Counted from the first letter of the stretch, positions 53,869 to 62,027 are shown. The stretch: 64,000 nucleotides of DNA from Modestobacter sp. Leaf380 (GCF_001424485.1 NZ_LMQC01000025.1:84851-148850); one strand, 5' to 3'. Program-made: numbers and translations. Notes: generated by a model from the letters alone, not told the origin.

Positions 53869-54527
53869 TGCGGGTCGCCATCGTGGGGGCCGGCGCCGTC
53901 GGCCGCTCCATCGCCGGGGAGCTGCTGGGCAACGGCCACGCCGTCATGCTCATCGAGAAGAACGGCGCCAAGGTCCGGGCCCGAGCGGTCCCCGGCGCCG
54001 AGTGGGTCCAGGCCGACGCCTGCGAGGTGACCGCGCTGGAGGAGGCCCACCTGGCCACCTGCGACGTCGTCATCGCCGCCACCGGCGACGACAAGGCCAA
54101 CCTGGTCGTGTCGCTGCTGGCCAAGACCGAGTTCGCGGTCAACCGCGTCGTGGCCCGGGTCAAGGACCCGCGCAACGAGTGGCTCTACACCGAGGCGTGG
54201 GGCGTCGACGTCGCCGTCTCCACCCCGCGGGTGCTCGCGGCCCTGGTGGAGGAGGCGGTGACCGTCGGCGACGTCGTGCGGCTGATGAGCTTCCGCAAGG
54301 GCGCCGCGAACCTGACCGAGATCACCCTGGCCGAGGACACCCCGTGGGTGGGCCGGCCGCTGCGCGACGTGCCGCTGCCTCGGGAGACGGTGCTCACCGC
54401 GATCCTGCGGGGCGACCGGGTCATCACGCCCTCCCCGGACGAGCCGCTGGAGGCCGGGGACGAGCTGCTCTTCATCATGCACGGGGACGTCGAGGACGAG
54501 CTGCAGCAGGTGCTCTGCGCCGGCTGA
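53868..54527 (+). CDS. ceoC: TrkA-type K+ uptake regulator (CeoC)
   Basis: 219 residues, second RCK protein: RVAIVGAGAVGRSIAGELL, MLIEKNGAKV, VVIAATGDDKANLVVSLLA, then RCK-C (PWVGRPLRDVPLP..., LEAGDELLFIMHGD). ATG 53868 has GAAGGAGG 8 nt upstream and shares one base with the ceoB stop. Two paralogous RCK units in tandem are usual in actinobacteria (ceoB-ceoC) and presumably form hetero-octameric rings. Followed by a perfect hairpin that reaches into the convergent gene. Confidence 0.93.
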   Translation: MRVAIVGAGAVGRSIAGELLGNGHAVMLIEKNGAKVRARAVPGAEWVQADACEVTALEEAHLATCDVVIAATGDDKANLVVSLLAKTEFAVNRVVARVKDPRNEWLYTEAWGVDVAVSTPRVLAALVEEAVTVGDVVRLMSFRKGAANLTEITLAEDTPWVGRPLRDVPLPRETVLTAILRGDRVITPSPDEPLEAGDELLFIMHGDVEDELQQVLCAG

Positions 54528-54533
54528 GCACCG

Positions 54534-54563
54534 CCCGCGGGCTGACCGGGGTCAGCCCGCGGG
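54534..54563 (+). terminator. Hairpin terminator of ceoB-ceoC overlapping the DUF3159 3' end
   Basis: CCCGCGGGCTGACC (54534-54547) and its exact complement (54550-54563), 14 bp, minimal loop. It covers the last codons and stop of the convergent DUF3159 gene, so it may serve both strands. Confidence 0.65.
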
Positions 54564-55361
54564 ACGCTCGTCCGGTGCGTCGGGCCGGTGCTCGGCCGGC
54601 GCCGTGGTGTCGGCACCGGCCGGGGCGCGGTGACGGTGCAGCCGGGCCACGGCCCACAGCGTCACCACCAGCGCGAGCCCGGTGACGGGCAGCCCAAGCA
54701 CCAGCGAGGCGGTGCCGAGCAGCTCCACCTCGTTGCGCAGGTACAGCACGCCCTGGACGGCGAACCGCACCACGAAGGTGGCCGCCCACAGGAGCGTGAG
54801 CCAGGTGTAGACCCGCACCACCCGGCGGTCGGTCCGCCAGTGCCGCTCGGCGACGGCGTCGGGCTCGCGTTCCGCGTCGGGGTCCGCACGCTGGGTCAGC
54901 TTCCCCCCGGCCCGCCCGCGCAGGCTCCCGCGCACCGTGTGGGTGGCCAGCCCACCCAGGTGGCTGGGGGCCAGGAACTCCGCGGCCACCCCGACCAGCG
55001 GCCAGCGGACGACGACGGAGCCCAGCAGCACCAGCCCGATGGCGGCGTTGCGGACCAGGCCCAGGACGAAGAAGTCCCGGGCCTCGCCGGACTGCCGGGC
55101 GATGAACACCGCGATCGCGACGCCGATGAGCCCGCTGAACGCCTGCTGGACGCTCTCCCGGCGGACCAGCCGCAGCCCGAACACCAGCACCGCGGCCACC
55201 CCGGCCGCCCAGATGCCGGCGGTGAGGCCGCCGAACCCGTTGGCGACCACGAAGGCCACGGTGGGCAGCGAGACGTCGACCATCCCGCGCCAGCCCCCGA
55301 GCTGGTCCAGGACGAGGTGCCGGTCGACCGCCAGCGACTTCTTGCCGCTGGGGGCGCTCAC
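54552..55361 (-). CDS. DUF3159 family membrane protein
   Basis: 269 residues, about six spans (FVVANGFGGLTAGIWAAGV, AAVLVFGLRLV, AFSGLIGVAIAVFIARQSG, VLLGSVVVRWPLVGV, LTLLWAATFVVRFAVQGVLYL, GLALVVTLWAVA). The RWPLVGVAAEFL and FARQSG-type segments identify actinobacterial DUF3159, often called intracellular-septation-protein-A-like. GTG 55361 overlaps the OB-fold stop (GTGA), making it the last gene of the dut-DUF3710-esterase-OB-DUF3159 run. Disordered, acidic C-terminus. Function unknown. Confidence 0.88.
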   Translation of the reverse strand: MSAPSGKKSLAVDRHLVLDQLGGWRGMVDVSLPTVAFVVANGFGGLTAGIWAAGVAAVLVFGLRLVRRESVQQAFSGLIGVAIAVFIARQSGEARDFFVLGLVRNAAIGLVLLGSVVVRWPLVGVAAEFLAPSHLGGLATHTVRGSLRGRAGGKLTQRADPDAEREPDAVAERHWRTDRRVVRVYTWLTLLWAATFVVRFAVQGVLYLRNEVELLGTASLVLGLPVTGLALVVTLWAVARLHRHRAPAGADTTAPAEHRPDAPDERPAG

Positions 55362-55735
55362 CCGATGCCCAGCTCGTACCAGGGGTTGTAGATGACCTTG
55401 CGGCCCTCGAAGGAGGCGAACCGCCCGCGGGCGGTGAGCGTGCGGCCGGGCTCGATGCCGGGGATGCGACGGCGACCCAGCCAGACCAGCGTCACCGAGC
55501 CCGAGCCGTCGAACAGCTCGGCCTCCAGCGTCGGCACGGTCTCCCGCGGGGTGTAGACGACGGACTTCAGCCGCCCGGTCACCGCGACCACCTTGCCCTT
55601 CTGGCAGGTGCTCACCGGCTCGCAGCCGGAGCTGGCCACGCCGGACTGCAGCTGCTGGGCGTCGATGGTCTGGTCGTCCGCGGTCAGCGACTGCAGCTTG
55701 CGGGAGAGCCAGCTCTTCGGACGGGTCTCGGTCAC
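55358..55735 (-). CDS. OB-fold nucleic-acid-binding domain protein
   Basis: 125 residues, essentially one OB fold: KGKVVAVTGRLKSVVYTPRE (strands 1-2), LEAELFDGSGSVTLVWLGRR, GIEPGRTLTARGRFASFEGRKVIYNPWYEL. This is the tRNA-anticodon type OB domain seen in Rv2694c-like proteins. Two Cys (GCEPVSTCQKG) may bind metal or form a disulfide. Overlaps the upstream esterase gene and the downstream DUF3159 gene by 4 nt each. RNA or DNA partner unknown. Confidence 0.88.
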   Translation of the reverse strand: MTETRPKSWLSRKLQSLTADDQTIDAQQLQSGVASSGCEPVSTCQKGKVVAVTGRLKSVVYTPRETVPTLEAELFDGSGSVTLVWLGRRRIPGIEPGRTLTARGRFASFEGRKVIYNPWYELGIG

Positions 55736-56517
55736 GGGACCAGCGTAGACAGCTCCGGGCCCGGCGTGCGGTGTCTGTCCAGCCACGTCCTGGCCAGGTC
55801 CCACGCGGCACCGTCGACGTCGATGAGCGGCATGTGGTCCCCGGGCACCGCTGCGACCTCCACGGAGGGGTCCACGGCGGCGTACCGCTCGCTCTGCTCG
55901 GGGACGACGGTGGTGTCCTCCACCCCGTGCACGCACAGCACCGCCGCACCGGTGGGGGCCAGCCGGACCGGGCTGGCCGTCGCGTAGCGGCCGGGGTGCT
56001 CGGCCGGGGTGCCGCCGAGCAGGTCGGTGACCGCACCGTCGCCCATGCCCTGCTCCGCGGCCCGCTCCAGGTCCAGCACACCGGCCTGCAGGACGGCGGC
56101 GGTCACCCGCACCCGGGGGGCGGCCCCCGGGGCGCCGGCGGGCAGCAGGTGCCGGCCGGCGGCCCAGCCGGCCAGGTGGCCGCCCGCGGAGTGCCCGACG
56201 ACGGCGAGCACCGAGAGGTCCAGCCGGTCGACGTCGGGGAGGCCGGGCAGCGCGTCGAGCGCGGCTGCGACGTCGTCCAGGGTCTGCGGCCAGCCGCCGC
56301 CGCTGCCCACCCGGCGGTACTCGACCGACACGGCGGCCCACCCGCGCGCGGCCAGGTCCTCGGCCAGCGGGCGGGCCAGCTCGATGCCGTACGCGGCCCG
56401 CCAGAACCCGCCGTGCAGCACCACGGCGACCGGTGCGGGGCCGGACCCGGCCGGCAGTGTCAGCTCGAGGAACTGCTGCGGGTCGGGTCCGTAGCTGCTG
56501 CGACGGGGGGCGCTCAC
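55732..56517 (-). CDS. Alpha/beta-hydrolase (BD-FAE / carboxylesterase-like)
   Basis: 261 residues, soluble. VAVVLHGGFWRAAYG (oxyanion HGGF), VSVEYRRVGSGGGWPQTLDDV, nucleophile in VVGHSAGGHLAGWAA, LCVHGVEDTTVVPEQS with the acid, and His in VPGDHMPLID. Resembles kynurenine-formamidase-like and BD-FAE esterases. GTG 56517 overlaps the DUF3710 stop (GTGA), so it belongs to the leftward operon, though in the mycobacterial order I remember a different protein here; it may be a lineage insertion. Substrate unknown. Confidence 0.88.
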   Translation of the reverse strand: MSAPRRSSYGPDPQQFLELTLPAGSGPAPVAVVLHGGFWRAAYGIELARPLAEDLAARGWAAVSVEYRRVGSGGGWPQTLDDVAAALDALPGLPDVDRLDLSVLAVVGHSAGGHLAGWAAGRHLLPAGAPGAAPRVRVTAAVLQAGVLDLERAAEQGMGDGAVTDLLGGTPAEHPGRYATASPVRLAPTGAAVLCVHGVEDTTVVPEQSERYAAVDPSVEVAAVPGDHMPLIDVDGAAWDLARTWLDRHRTPGPELSTLVP

Positions 56518-57263
56518 GGAGCGGGCGACACCCCGCCGGCGGGCGGGGTCGTGCCGGCGGCCGGCGGGGTCGCCCCGGCGGCCTTGGCGGCGGCCTGCTG
56601 GCGGGCGACCTGTTCGGCGGCCTGCGGCGGCAGCGTCATCGGCAGCTGCTCACGCACCGGCATGGGCTCGATCCCCCGCACCACGACGATGCCGCGGAAG
56701 GCGTCCTCCAGGGCGGCACCGGCCTCGGGGGTCTCGGCGGCGGCGCCGCTGATCATGCCGCGCAGGAACCAGCGCGGGCCGTCGACGCCGATGAAGCGGG
56801 TCGCCCGGCGCACCGGCGGGGAGGGCTGGGTCTGTCCTGGCTGCGGCGGCGGGCTGGCCTGCACGTACCCGGCCAGCTCCGGGCCGAAGGGGCCCTCCTG
56901 CTCGGTGAGCGACCCGCCCTGGCTGCTGGCGCTCTGCGCGAGGTCGCCCCGCACGCCGTCCCAGATGCCGCCGGCGCGCGGCGCGGCGAAGGCCGACACC
57001 TGCAGCAGGGAGTCCCCCGCGCGCAGGCTCGCCCCGACCACCTTCTGGCTGGCGTTGACGTCCACCCGCAGCTCCATGCCGGGGACCGCGGGCAGCCGCA
57101 GCGACCCCAGGTCCACCCGGTTGACGCCGTCCTCGGGCGCGTCCGCCTCGTCCCACGGGCCGAGGGTCTCCTCGACGTCGCGCTCGCGCACCTGCGGCTC
57201 CGGGGGCACGCCCCGCTCCCGCACGCTGCGCTCGATCCGGTTGCGCCGCCGTCCGAACGGCAT
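56514..57263 (-). CDS. DUF3710 family protein
   Basis: 249 residues. MPFGRRRNRIERSVRERG, GPWDEADAPEDGVNRVDLGSL-type segment, LPAVPGMELRVDVNASQKVV, VSAFAAPRAGGIWDGVR and GVDGPRWFLRGMISG are the DUF3710 pattern, always found next to dut in actinobacteria. C-terminal tail is Pro/Ala-rich and probably disordered. ATG 57263 lies 1 nt after the dut stop. Function unknown; the co-location with dUTPase suggests nucleotide or DNA-metabolism. Confidence 0.9.
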   Translation of the reverse strand: MPFGRRRNRIERSVRERGVPPEPQVRERDVEETLGPWDEADAPEDGVNRVDLGSLRLPAVPGMELRVDVNASQKVVGASLRAGDSLLQVSAFAAPRAGGIWDGVRGDLAQSASSQGGSLTEQEGPFGPELAGYVQASPPPQPGQTQPSPPVRRATRFIGVDGPRWFLRGMISGAAAETPEAGAALEDAFRGIVVVRGIEPMPVREQLPMTLPPQAAEQVARQQAAAKAAGATPPAAGTTPPAGGVSPAP

Positions 57264-57264
57264 G

Positions 57265-57774
57265 TCAGACCTGCCCCTCTGTCGTCTCTGTCTGTGGCAG
57301 GGGGGCCGGCGGACCGCCGGAGCCCCCGGTCGACCCGTGCCCACCGCTGCCGCGCACGCTGTCGGGCAGCCGGTCCACGGGGGTGAAGACCGCCCGCACG
57401 ACCGGCTGGACCACCAGCTGGGCGACCCGGTCGCCCCGGCTCAGCCGGATCGTCTCGGTGGGGTCGGTGTTCACCAGGTTGACCTTGATCTCGCCCCGGT
57501 AGCCGGCATCGACGGTGCCGGGGGCGTTCACCAGGCTCAGGCCCACCCGGTGGGCCAGCCCGGAGCGGGGGTGCACGAAACCGGCGTACCCGTCGGGGAT
57601 CGCCACCGACACCCCGGTGCCCACCAGCGCCCGCTGGAACGGGGCCAGCACGACGTCCTCGGTGACGGCCAGGTCGGCCCCGGCGTCCCCCGGCAGCGCG
57701 TAGGCCGGCAGCGCGGCGCCGTCGGCGAGGGTCACCGGGACGGTCACCGGGGGCTGGGGTGTGGCGTCGGGCAC
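57265..57774 (-). CDS. dut: dUTP diphosphatase
   Basis: 169-residue trimeric dUTPase, hydrolysing dUTP to dUMP to keep uracil out of DNA and feed thymidylate synthesis. All five motifs visible: PGDAGADL (1), PRSGLA with Arg70 (2-3), [11 protein letters not shown] with catalytic Asp89 (3), [10 protein letters not shown] (4) and the P-loop-like [10 protein letters not shown] (5). GTG 57774 is supported by TAGCCT 7 nt upstream. Starts a leftward run through DUF3710, esterase, OB-fold and DUF3159. Confidence 0.97.
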   Translation of the reverse strand: MPDATPQPPVTVPVTLADGAALPAYALPGDAGADLAVTEDVVLAPFQRALVGTGVSVAIPDGYAGFVHPRSGLAHRVGLSLVNAPGTVDAGYRGEIKVNLVNTDPTETIRLSRGDRVAQLVVQPVVRAVFTPVDRLPDSVRGSGGHGSTGGSGGPPAPLPQTETTEGQV

Positions 57775-57781
57775 GGCAGCG

Positions 57782-57787
57782 AGGCTA
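57782..57787 (-). promoter_or_regulatory. -10-like element of dut
   Basis: TAGCCT on the minus strand, 7 nt before GTG 57774, no SD. Would drive the dut-DUF3710-esterase-OB-DUF3159 operon. Confidence 0.5.
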
Positions 57788-57815
57788 GTGCCCGCCGCCG
57801 GCGGCGGGTCGGCGG

Positions 57816-58733
57816 TCAGGACGAGCCGGGCAGCGCCGTGCGCAGGTCGGCGAGCACCTTCTCGGCCAGCTCGGTGGTGGCCTTGCGGTTGCTGCGGGCG
57901 GCCAGCGTGGCGCCCAGCAGGAAGGGGGCCGCGGAGGAGACGTTGCGGGCCAGCCGGCGGGTGACCCGGCGGCGGAGCGCGTTGACCCCGGCGCTGCCGA
58001 TGGTGGACAGCAGTCCGCCCTGCCCGGGGACGCCGTCCACGGCGCGCTGCGAGGTCCAGGCGTTCAGGTAGGCGCCGGCACGCTGCCCGGCCTCGCCCAC
58101 GGCGGGTCGGCCGTGGAGCTCGTGCAGCTCGCCGATCAGCACGACCTCGACCGCGGCGACCAGCACGGTCTCCGCGCCCAGCTCCAGCGGCAGTGCCACC
58201 ATCGAGGGCGGTGCGAACCACTGCGCGGCGGTCAGCCCGCCGGTGGCGGCCCCGATGCCCGCGGTCAGGGTCGCCGCGCGGGACACCAGGTGCTCGGCGA
58301 TCTCGCTGTCGGTGCGGCCGGGGTGCGCGGCGCGGATGCGGTCGCGGTCCCGGATGGGCAGCCTCGGTGCGGCGGTGCGGAGCAGGTCGGTGAGGACCGT
58401 GCCGGGGTTCCAGCTGCGGCCGCCGGCCTCGCCCGCGCCGGCGGTGGCCGCCGGGGCGCCGTCGTCACCCCCGCCGCGGACGGCGGAGGCGACGGCACCG
58501 ACGACGTCACGCAGGGTGCGGGCGGCCCGGCTCCCCGCGGCCGGGCCCGCCGTGGAGGGACCAGACGCCGGGGCGTCGCGGTCACCGAGCAGTCCGGCGA
58601 CGGCGTCGGCGAGGGACCGGGCCGCGCGGCCCAGACCCCCACCGCTCTCCGGGCCGGGGACGACCTCGCCCTCCACCGGGCGGGGCCGCGGCACGTCCCG
58701 CACCGGTCCGGTGCGCGGTCCCTCGCTGCTCAC
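57816..58733 (-). CDS. Hypothetical protein with disordered N-terminus and membrane-associated C-terminus
   Basis: 305 residues from GTG 58733 (GGGGAG SD). The first 140 residues are Gly/Ala/Pro-rich and low complexity. The C-terminal half has [25 protein letters not shown], then hydrophobic stretches ([37 protein letters not shown]), and [18 protein letters not shown] have seen this arrangement only as hypothetical actinobacterial proteins. Not the DUF3093 protein expected at this place in mycobacteria. Sits between dut and DUF4193 on the same strand but with its own ribosome site. Function unknown. Confidence 0.65.
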   Translation of the reverse strand: MSSEGPRTGPVRDVPRPRPVEGEVVPGPESGGGLGRAARSLADAVAGLLGDRDAPASGPSTAGPAAGSRAARTLRDVVGAVASAVRGGGDDGAPAATAGAGEAGGRSWNPGTVLTDLLRTAAPRLPIRDRDRIRAAHPGRTDSEIAEHLVSRAATLTAGIGAATGGLTAAQWFAPPSMVALPLELGAETVLVAAVEVVLIGELHELHGRPAVGEAGQRAGAYLNAWTSQRAVDGVPGQGGLLSTIGSAGVNALRRRVTRRLARNVSSAAPFLLGATLAARSNRKATTELAEKVLADLRTALPGSS

Positions 58734-58756
58734 GGCTCCCCCTCGGTGGTCCTGCA

Positions 58757-58796
58757 GTGGTGGTGCGGTGTGGCGGTGTGGCGGTGCGGTGTGGCG
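58757..58796. repeat. GTGGCGGT-type short tandem repeat
   Basis: About 40 nt of imperfect GTGCGGT/GTGGCGGT repeats between the DUF4193 gene and the next gene on the same strand. Strand-biased (G on +); no coding role. Confidence 0.7.
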
Positions 58797-58803
58797 CGAC
58801 CGG

Positions 58804-59103
58804 TCAGGCGCAGTCGCGGCAGACCAGCCGGTCGCCCTTGGTGGAGGCCAGCCGGCTGCGGTGGTGCACCAGGAAGCAGCTCGAGCAGGTGAACTCGTCC
58901 TCCTGCTTGGGCAGCACGCGGACGGTGAGCTCCTCGTTGGACAGGTCGGCGCCGGGCAGCTCGAGCGCCTCGTTGAAGTCGGTCTCGTCGACGTCGACCG
59001 AGGAGGACTGGGCCTCCGCGCGACGGGCCTTGAGCTCCTCCAGGGAGTCCTCGCCCATCTCGTCGGACTCGTTGCGGCGTGGGGCGTCGTAGTCGGTGGC
59101 CAT
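58804..59103 (-). CDS. DUF4193 small zinc-ribbon-like protein
   Basis: 99 residues. N-terminus MATDYDAPRRNESDEMGEDS and ELKARR mark actinobacterial DUF4193; the C-terminus holds a Cys4 site, Cys73/Cys76 (CSSC) and Cys95/Cys98 (CRDC), spaced as in a zinc ribbon. The middle is acidic. Such a layout suggests an interaction with RNA polymerase or nucleic acid, but no function is established to my knowledge. ATG 59103 is the only sensible start. Its upstream region has a 20-bp palindrome. Confidence 0.92.
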   Translation of the reverse strand: MATDYDAPRRNESDEMGEDSLEELKARRAEAQSSSVDVDETDFNEALELPGADLSNEELTVRVLPKQEDEFTCSSCFLVHHRSRLASTKGDRLVCRDCA

Positions 59104-59281
59104 GGTGTGTGCCCCTCTTCCCTGATGTCGCGGGCGCGCACGGTGTGGCGTTCCCGCTCGGTGTCTCTCGTCGGCCGCCCGGTGGGGCGACCCGGAGGTC
59201 TGTGTCGTGCACCGGTGTCGGCCGGGACGGTGTCGCCCGAGGGCTCCGACCCGGTCCCCCGATCGGCTCCGGCAGCCCCCC

Positions 59282-59301
59282 AACGCGGTGCGCACCGCGT
59301 T
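59282..59301. promoter_or_regulatory. 20-bp perfect palindrome, putative operator
   Basis: AACGCGGTGCGCACCGCGTT is its own reverse complement. It has no loop, so it is unlikely to be a terminator; a dimeric repressor site is the natural reading. Confidence 0.5.
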
Positions 59302-59406
59302 TGTGCCCGGCTGGGCCGCGGTCACACCCCGTGCCCACCGTGACGTGCGACGGCCTCGGCGGGGAGACGTCGTCCGGCACTGCAGGGGGGCGGGGGCGCC
59401 AGAGGT

Positions 59407-59412
59407 TACCCT
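59407..59412 (+). promoter_or_regulatory. -10-like element of the phosphotransferase gene
   Basis: TACCCT, 6 nt before ATG 59419, no SD. Confidence 0.5.
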
Positions 59413-59418
59413 GCGCCG

Positions 59419-60477
59419 ATGACCGCCGCCGTGGGTGCTGATCCAGGGGTCGTGGGCCCCTACCTGGCCACCGTCCTGGCCGACGAGCGCTGGCGGGAGG
59501 TGGACGTCGACCTCATCGCCGCGGGCATGTCCAACCTCACGTACGTGGTGACCCCGACGGCAGGTCCGGGCGGCCGGGACGACGAGGCGGCGGTGATCCT
59601 GCGGCGTCCGCCGACCGGGGCCGTGCTCGCGACCGCGCACGACATGGCCCGGGAGCACCGGGTCGTCAGCGCGCTGGGCGGGACGCCGGTGCCGGTCCCC
59701 CGCACGCTGCACCTGTGCACCGACACCGAGGTGCTCGGGGCGCCGTTCTACGTGATGGAGCGGGTCGTCGGCGTGCACGTCGTCGACGAGCTGCCGGCCG
59801 GGTACGCCGAGACGCCGGCCGAGCGGCGCCGGCTGGCCGAGGGCCTCATCGACGTGCTGGCCGACCTGCACGCGGTGGACCCGGCAGCTGTGGGGCTCTC
59901 CGACTTCGGCCGGCCCGAGGGCTTCCTGGCCCGTCAGGTGCGCCGCTGGACCACCCAGTGGGAGGCCACCCGGGACCGCGACCGGCCCGAGCTGGACGCC
60001 CTCGCCGCCCGGCTGGCCGCGACCGTGCCCGACACCCGCCGGACGGGCATCGTGCACGGGGACTTCCGGCTGGACAACTGCCTGCTGGACCCGGAGGTGC
60101 CCGGCCGGGTGCGCGCGGTGCTGGACTGGGAGATGTCCACCCTGGGCGACCCGCTCACCGACCTGGGGATGCTCTTCGTCTACTGGCCCCAGGCCGGTGA
60201 GGACCGCGGCGTCGCCCTGTCGCCGGTGACCACGCTGCCGGGCTTCCCGACCCGGGCCGAGGTGGCCGAGCACTACGCCGCCCGCAGCGGCACCGACCTG
60301 GGCGACCTGTCCTGGTACGCCGGGTTCGCCTACTTCAAGTTCGCCTCGATCCTGGCCGGCATCGTCGCCCGCTCGGCCGCGGGGGCGATGGCCGGCAAGG
60401 ACACCGCCGGCTACGCCGACAAGATCGACCCCTGCGTGCGGCTGGGACGCGCCGCGCTCGAGGACGGTGCCCTCTGA
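59419..60477 (+). CDS. Phosphotransferase-family protein (APH/ACAD10-11 N-domain-like)
   Basis: 352 residues of the aminoglycoside-phosphotransferase-like kinase fold. Seen: ATP-lobe IAAGMSNLTYVVTP and VILRRPPTG with the Lys-equivalent Arg region; hinge PFYVMERVVGVHV; catalytic loop GIVHGDFRLDNCLLD; metal-binding AVLDWEMSTLGDPLTDLG. The subgroup (with TLGDPLTDLGML) is that fused to acyl-CoA dehydrogenases in eukaryotes and stand-alone in actinobacteria, where 4-hydroxyacyl phosphorylation is a proposed role. Stands alone in a place where mycobacteria have no such gene, to my memory. Leaderless-type promoter. Confidence 0.88.
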   Translation: MTAAVGADPGVVGPYLATVLADERWREVDVDLIAAGMSNLTYVVTPTAGPGGRDDEAAVILRRPPTGAVLATAHDMAREHRVVSALGGTPVPVPRTLHLCTDTEVLGAPFYVMERVVGVHVVDELPAGYAETPAERRRLAEGLIDVLADLHAVDPAAVGLSDFGRPEGFLARQVRRWTTQWEATRDRDRPELDALAARLAATVPDTRRTGIVHGDFRLDNCLLDPEVPGRVRAVLDWEMSTLGDPLTDLGMLFVYWPQAGEDRGVALSPVTTLPGFPTRAEVAEHYAARSGTDLGDLSWYAGFAYFKFASILAGIVARSAAGAMAGKDTAGYADKIDPCVRLGRAALEDGAL

Positions 60478-60493
60478 GACGGTCGGGTCCCAC

Positions 60494-60499
60494 TAGAGT
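60494..60499 (+). promoter_or_regulatory. Possible -10 of cei
   Basis: TAGAGT 58 nt before the TTG start, giving a leader of about 50 nt with a GGAG SD, unlike the leaderless neighbours. Confidence 0.35.
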
Positions 60500-60556
60500 C
60501 CCCGACGTCGAGAGCCCCAGCCCCCGAACGCGGGGGGCCGCCCGAGTGGAGCGCAG

Positions 60557-61090
60557 TTGAGCGAGTCCCGTCCCCCGGTCCGCTCACGCAGTGGCCGTCG
60601 GCCGATCGTGCCCCTCGTGTTCCTGCTGGTGCTGGCCATCGCCGCGCTGGGTGTCTGGTGGAACGTCTTCCGGGACGCTGCGGCCACCGACCGCGCCCAG
60701 GCCGCGGCCTGCACGAGCGCCGCTGTCGCCCCGCCGTCCCTGGACCCGGCCACGCTGCAGGTGCGGGTGTTCAACGCGACCGACACGGCGGGTCTGGCCC
60801 AGACGGTGGCCAGCACCCTGCAGTCGCGCGGCTTCGTCGTCACCGAGATCGCGAACGACTCCAGCGGCCGCGAGGTCGCCGGGGCCGGCGAGGTGCGGCA
60901 CGGTCCCCGCGGCAGCGAGGCCGCCCGGTACCTGGCGGTCCAGCTGCCCGGGTCGACCGACTTCGTCGACACCCGGGCCGACGCGACCGTCGACCTGGTG
61001 ATCGGCCCGGCCTTCACCGAGCTGGCCACCGCCGAGCAGGTCGCCGCCACCCTGGCCCCCGCGACGGACGTCCCCGCCGCCGCCTGCTGA
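60557..61090 (+). CDS. cei: Envelope-integrity protein Cei-like (LytR C-terminal domain)
   Basis: 177 residues. One N-terminal membrane span (VPLVFLLVLAIAALGVWWNV, about 17-36) and an external LytR_C domain: LQVRVFNATDTAGLAQTVASTLQ and VDLVIGPAFTEL. Positional and domain match to mycobacterial Cei (Rv2700), needed for envelope integrity and virulence there. TTG 60557 is used because the protein begins SESRPPVRSRSGRR and GGAGCG lies 5 nt upstream. Converges on suhB with 20 nt between. Confidence 0.85.
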   Translation: MSESRPPVRSRSGRRPIVPLVFLLVLAIAALGVWWNVFRDAAATDRAQAAACTSAAVAPPSLDPATLQVRVFNATDTAGLAQTVASTLQSRGFVVTEIANDSSGREVAGAGEVRHGPRGSEAARYLAVQLPGSTDFVDTRADATVDLVIGPAFTELATAEQVAATLAPATDVPAAAC

Positions 61091-61110
61091 CCGCGGGCCC
61101 CGCGCCCGGG

Positions 61111-61971
61111 CTACCGGTGTGCCTCGTGCGCCCGGGCCACCAGCGCGAGGAAATCGGTCTCGATCGAGGCCGGGACGGCGGTCACCAGCGGGTCACCGGA
61201 CCCGTGGCCCGTGGTCACCGAGACGCGCAGACCGGCCTCGGCGGCGACCAGGTCGGCCGCGACGTGGTCCCAGGGCTTGAGGTCCAGCTGGTAGAACGCG
61301 TCCACCCGTCCGGCCGCGGCCAGGCAGATCTCCACCGCCGCCGACCCCCAGCGGCGCACGTCGCGCACCTCGGGCAGCACGGCGGCCAGCACGTGGCCCT
61401 GCCGGGTGCGGATGCCCCGGTCGTAGGCGAACCCGGTGGCCACCAGCGTCAGCTCCAGGCTCGCGGGCGAGGACGAGCGCAGCGCCGTCCGGACGCCGTC
61501 GCGGGTCACCCAGGCGCCCCCGCCGCGCACCGCGGCGTAGGTCTCCCCCGTGGGCACGTCGACGACCACGCCCACCTCGGTGACCCCGTCGACCTCTGCG
61601 GCGATGCAGACGGCGAAGGACCCCAGGCCGTAGAGGAAGTTGACCGTGCCGTCGATGGGGTCCACGACCCAGCGGACGCCGCTGGAGCCCTCCCGGGAGG
61701 CCCCCTCCTCCCCCAGCACCCCGTCGTCGGGCCGGGCCCCGAGCAGCCGGTCGACGACGAGGGCCTCGCTGGCCTTGTCCACGGCGGTGACGACGTCGAC
61801 GACGCTGGTCTTGGTGTCCACGTCGTCGCCGGCGCTCGCGCGGCCGGCGGAGACCAGGGCGGCGGCATCGGCGGCGGTGGCCAGGGCCAGCTCGAGCAGC
61901 TCCGTGGCCAGGGGGGTGGGCAGGGCGGCGGACGGGGCGGCGGACGGGGCAGTGGACGCGGGAGTGGTCAC
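61111..61971 (-). CDS. suhB: Inositol-1-monophosphatase family protein (SuhB)
   Basis: 286 residues. Metal site motifs of the IMPase family: GEEGAS (first Glu), WVVDPIDGTVNFLYG (Asp-x-Ile-Asp-Gly-Thr) and LKPWDHVAADLVAAEAG (Trp-Asp). Dephosphorylates inositol monophosphates for mycothiol or phosphatidylinositol lipids, both actinobacterial. The N-terminus is Ala/Pro-rich before LATELLELALATAADAAAL. GTG 61971 is 62 nt from the divergent ppgK start. Confidence 0.94.
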   Translation of the reverse strand: MTTPASTAPSAAPSAALPTPLATELLELALATAADAAALVSAGRASAGDDVDTKTSVVDVVTAVDKASEALVVDRLLGARPDDGVLGEEGASREGSSGVRWVVDPIDGTVNFLYGLGSFAVCIAAEVDGVTEVGVVVDVPTGETYAAVRGGGAWVTRDGVRTALRSSSPASLELTLVATGFAYDRGIRTRQGHVLAAVLPEVRDVRRWGSAAVEICLAAAGRVDAFYQLDLKPWDHVAADLVAAEAGLRVSVTTGHGSGDPLVTAVPASIETDFLALVARAHEAHR

Positions 61972-62021
61972 GTGGGGTGATCCTGCCGGAGTCGGTGCTG
62001 TGCGACTGCGGCGGCGATCAC

Positions 62022-62027
62022 TAGCCT
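62022..62027 (+). promoter_or_regulatory. -10-like element of ppgK
   Basis: TAGCCT, 6 nt before GTG 62034, no SD. Confidence 0.5.

Larger units (their letters stand above)
59104..59418. other. Divergent intergenic region DUF4193 / phosphotransferase
   Basis: 315 nt without a gene. It contains a 20-bp perfect palindrome (59282-59301) and the -10-like TACCCT of the rightward gene at 59407-59412. An open stretch on the + strand has no start with SD and composition unlike its neighbours. The DUF4193 promoter must lie here but I cannot place it. Confidence 0.5.
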
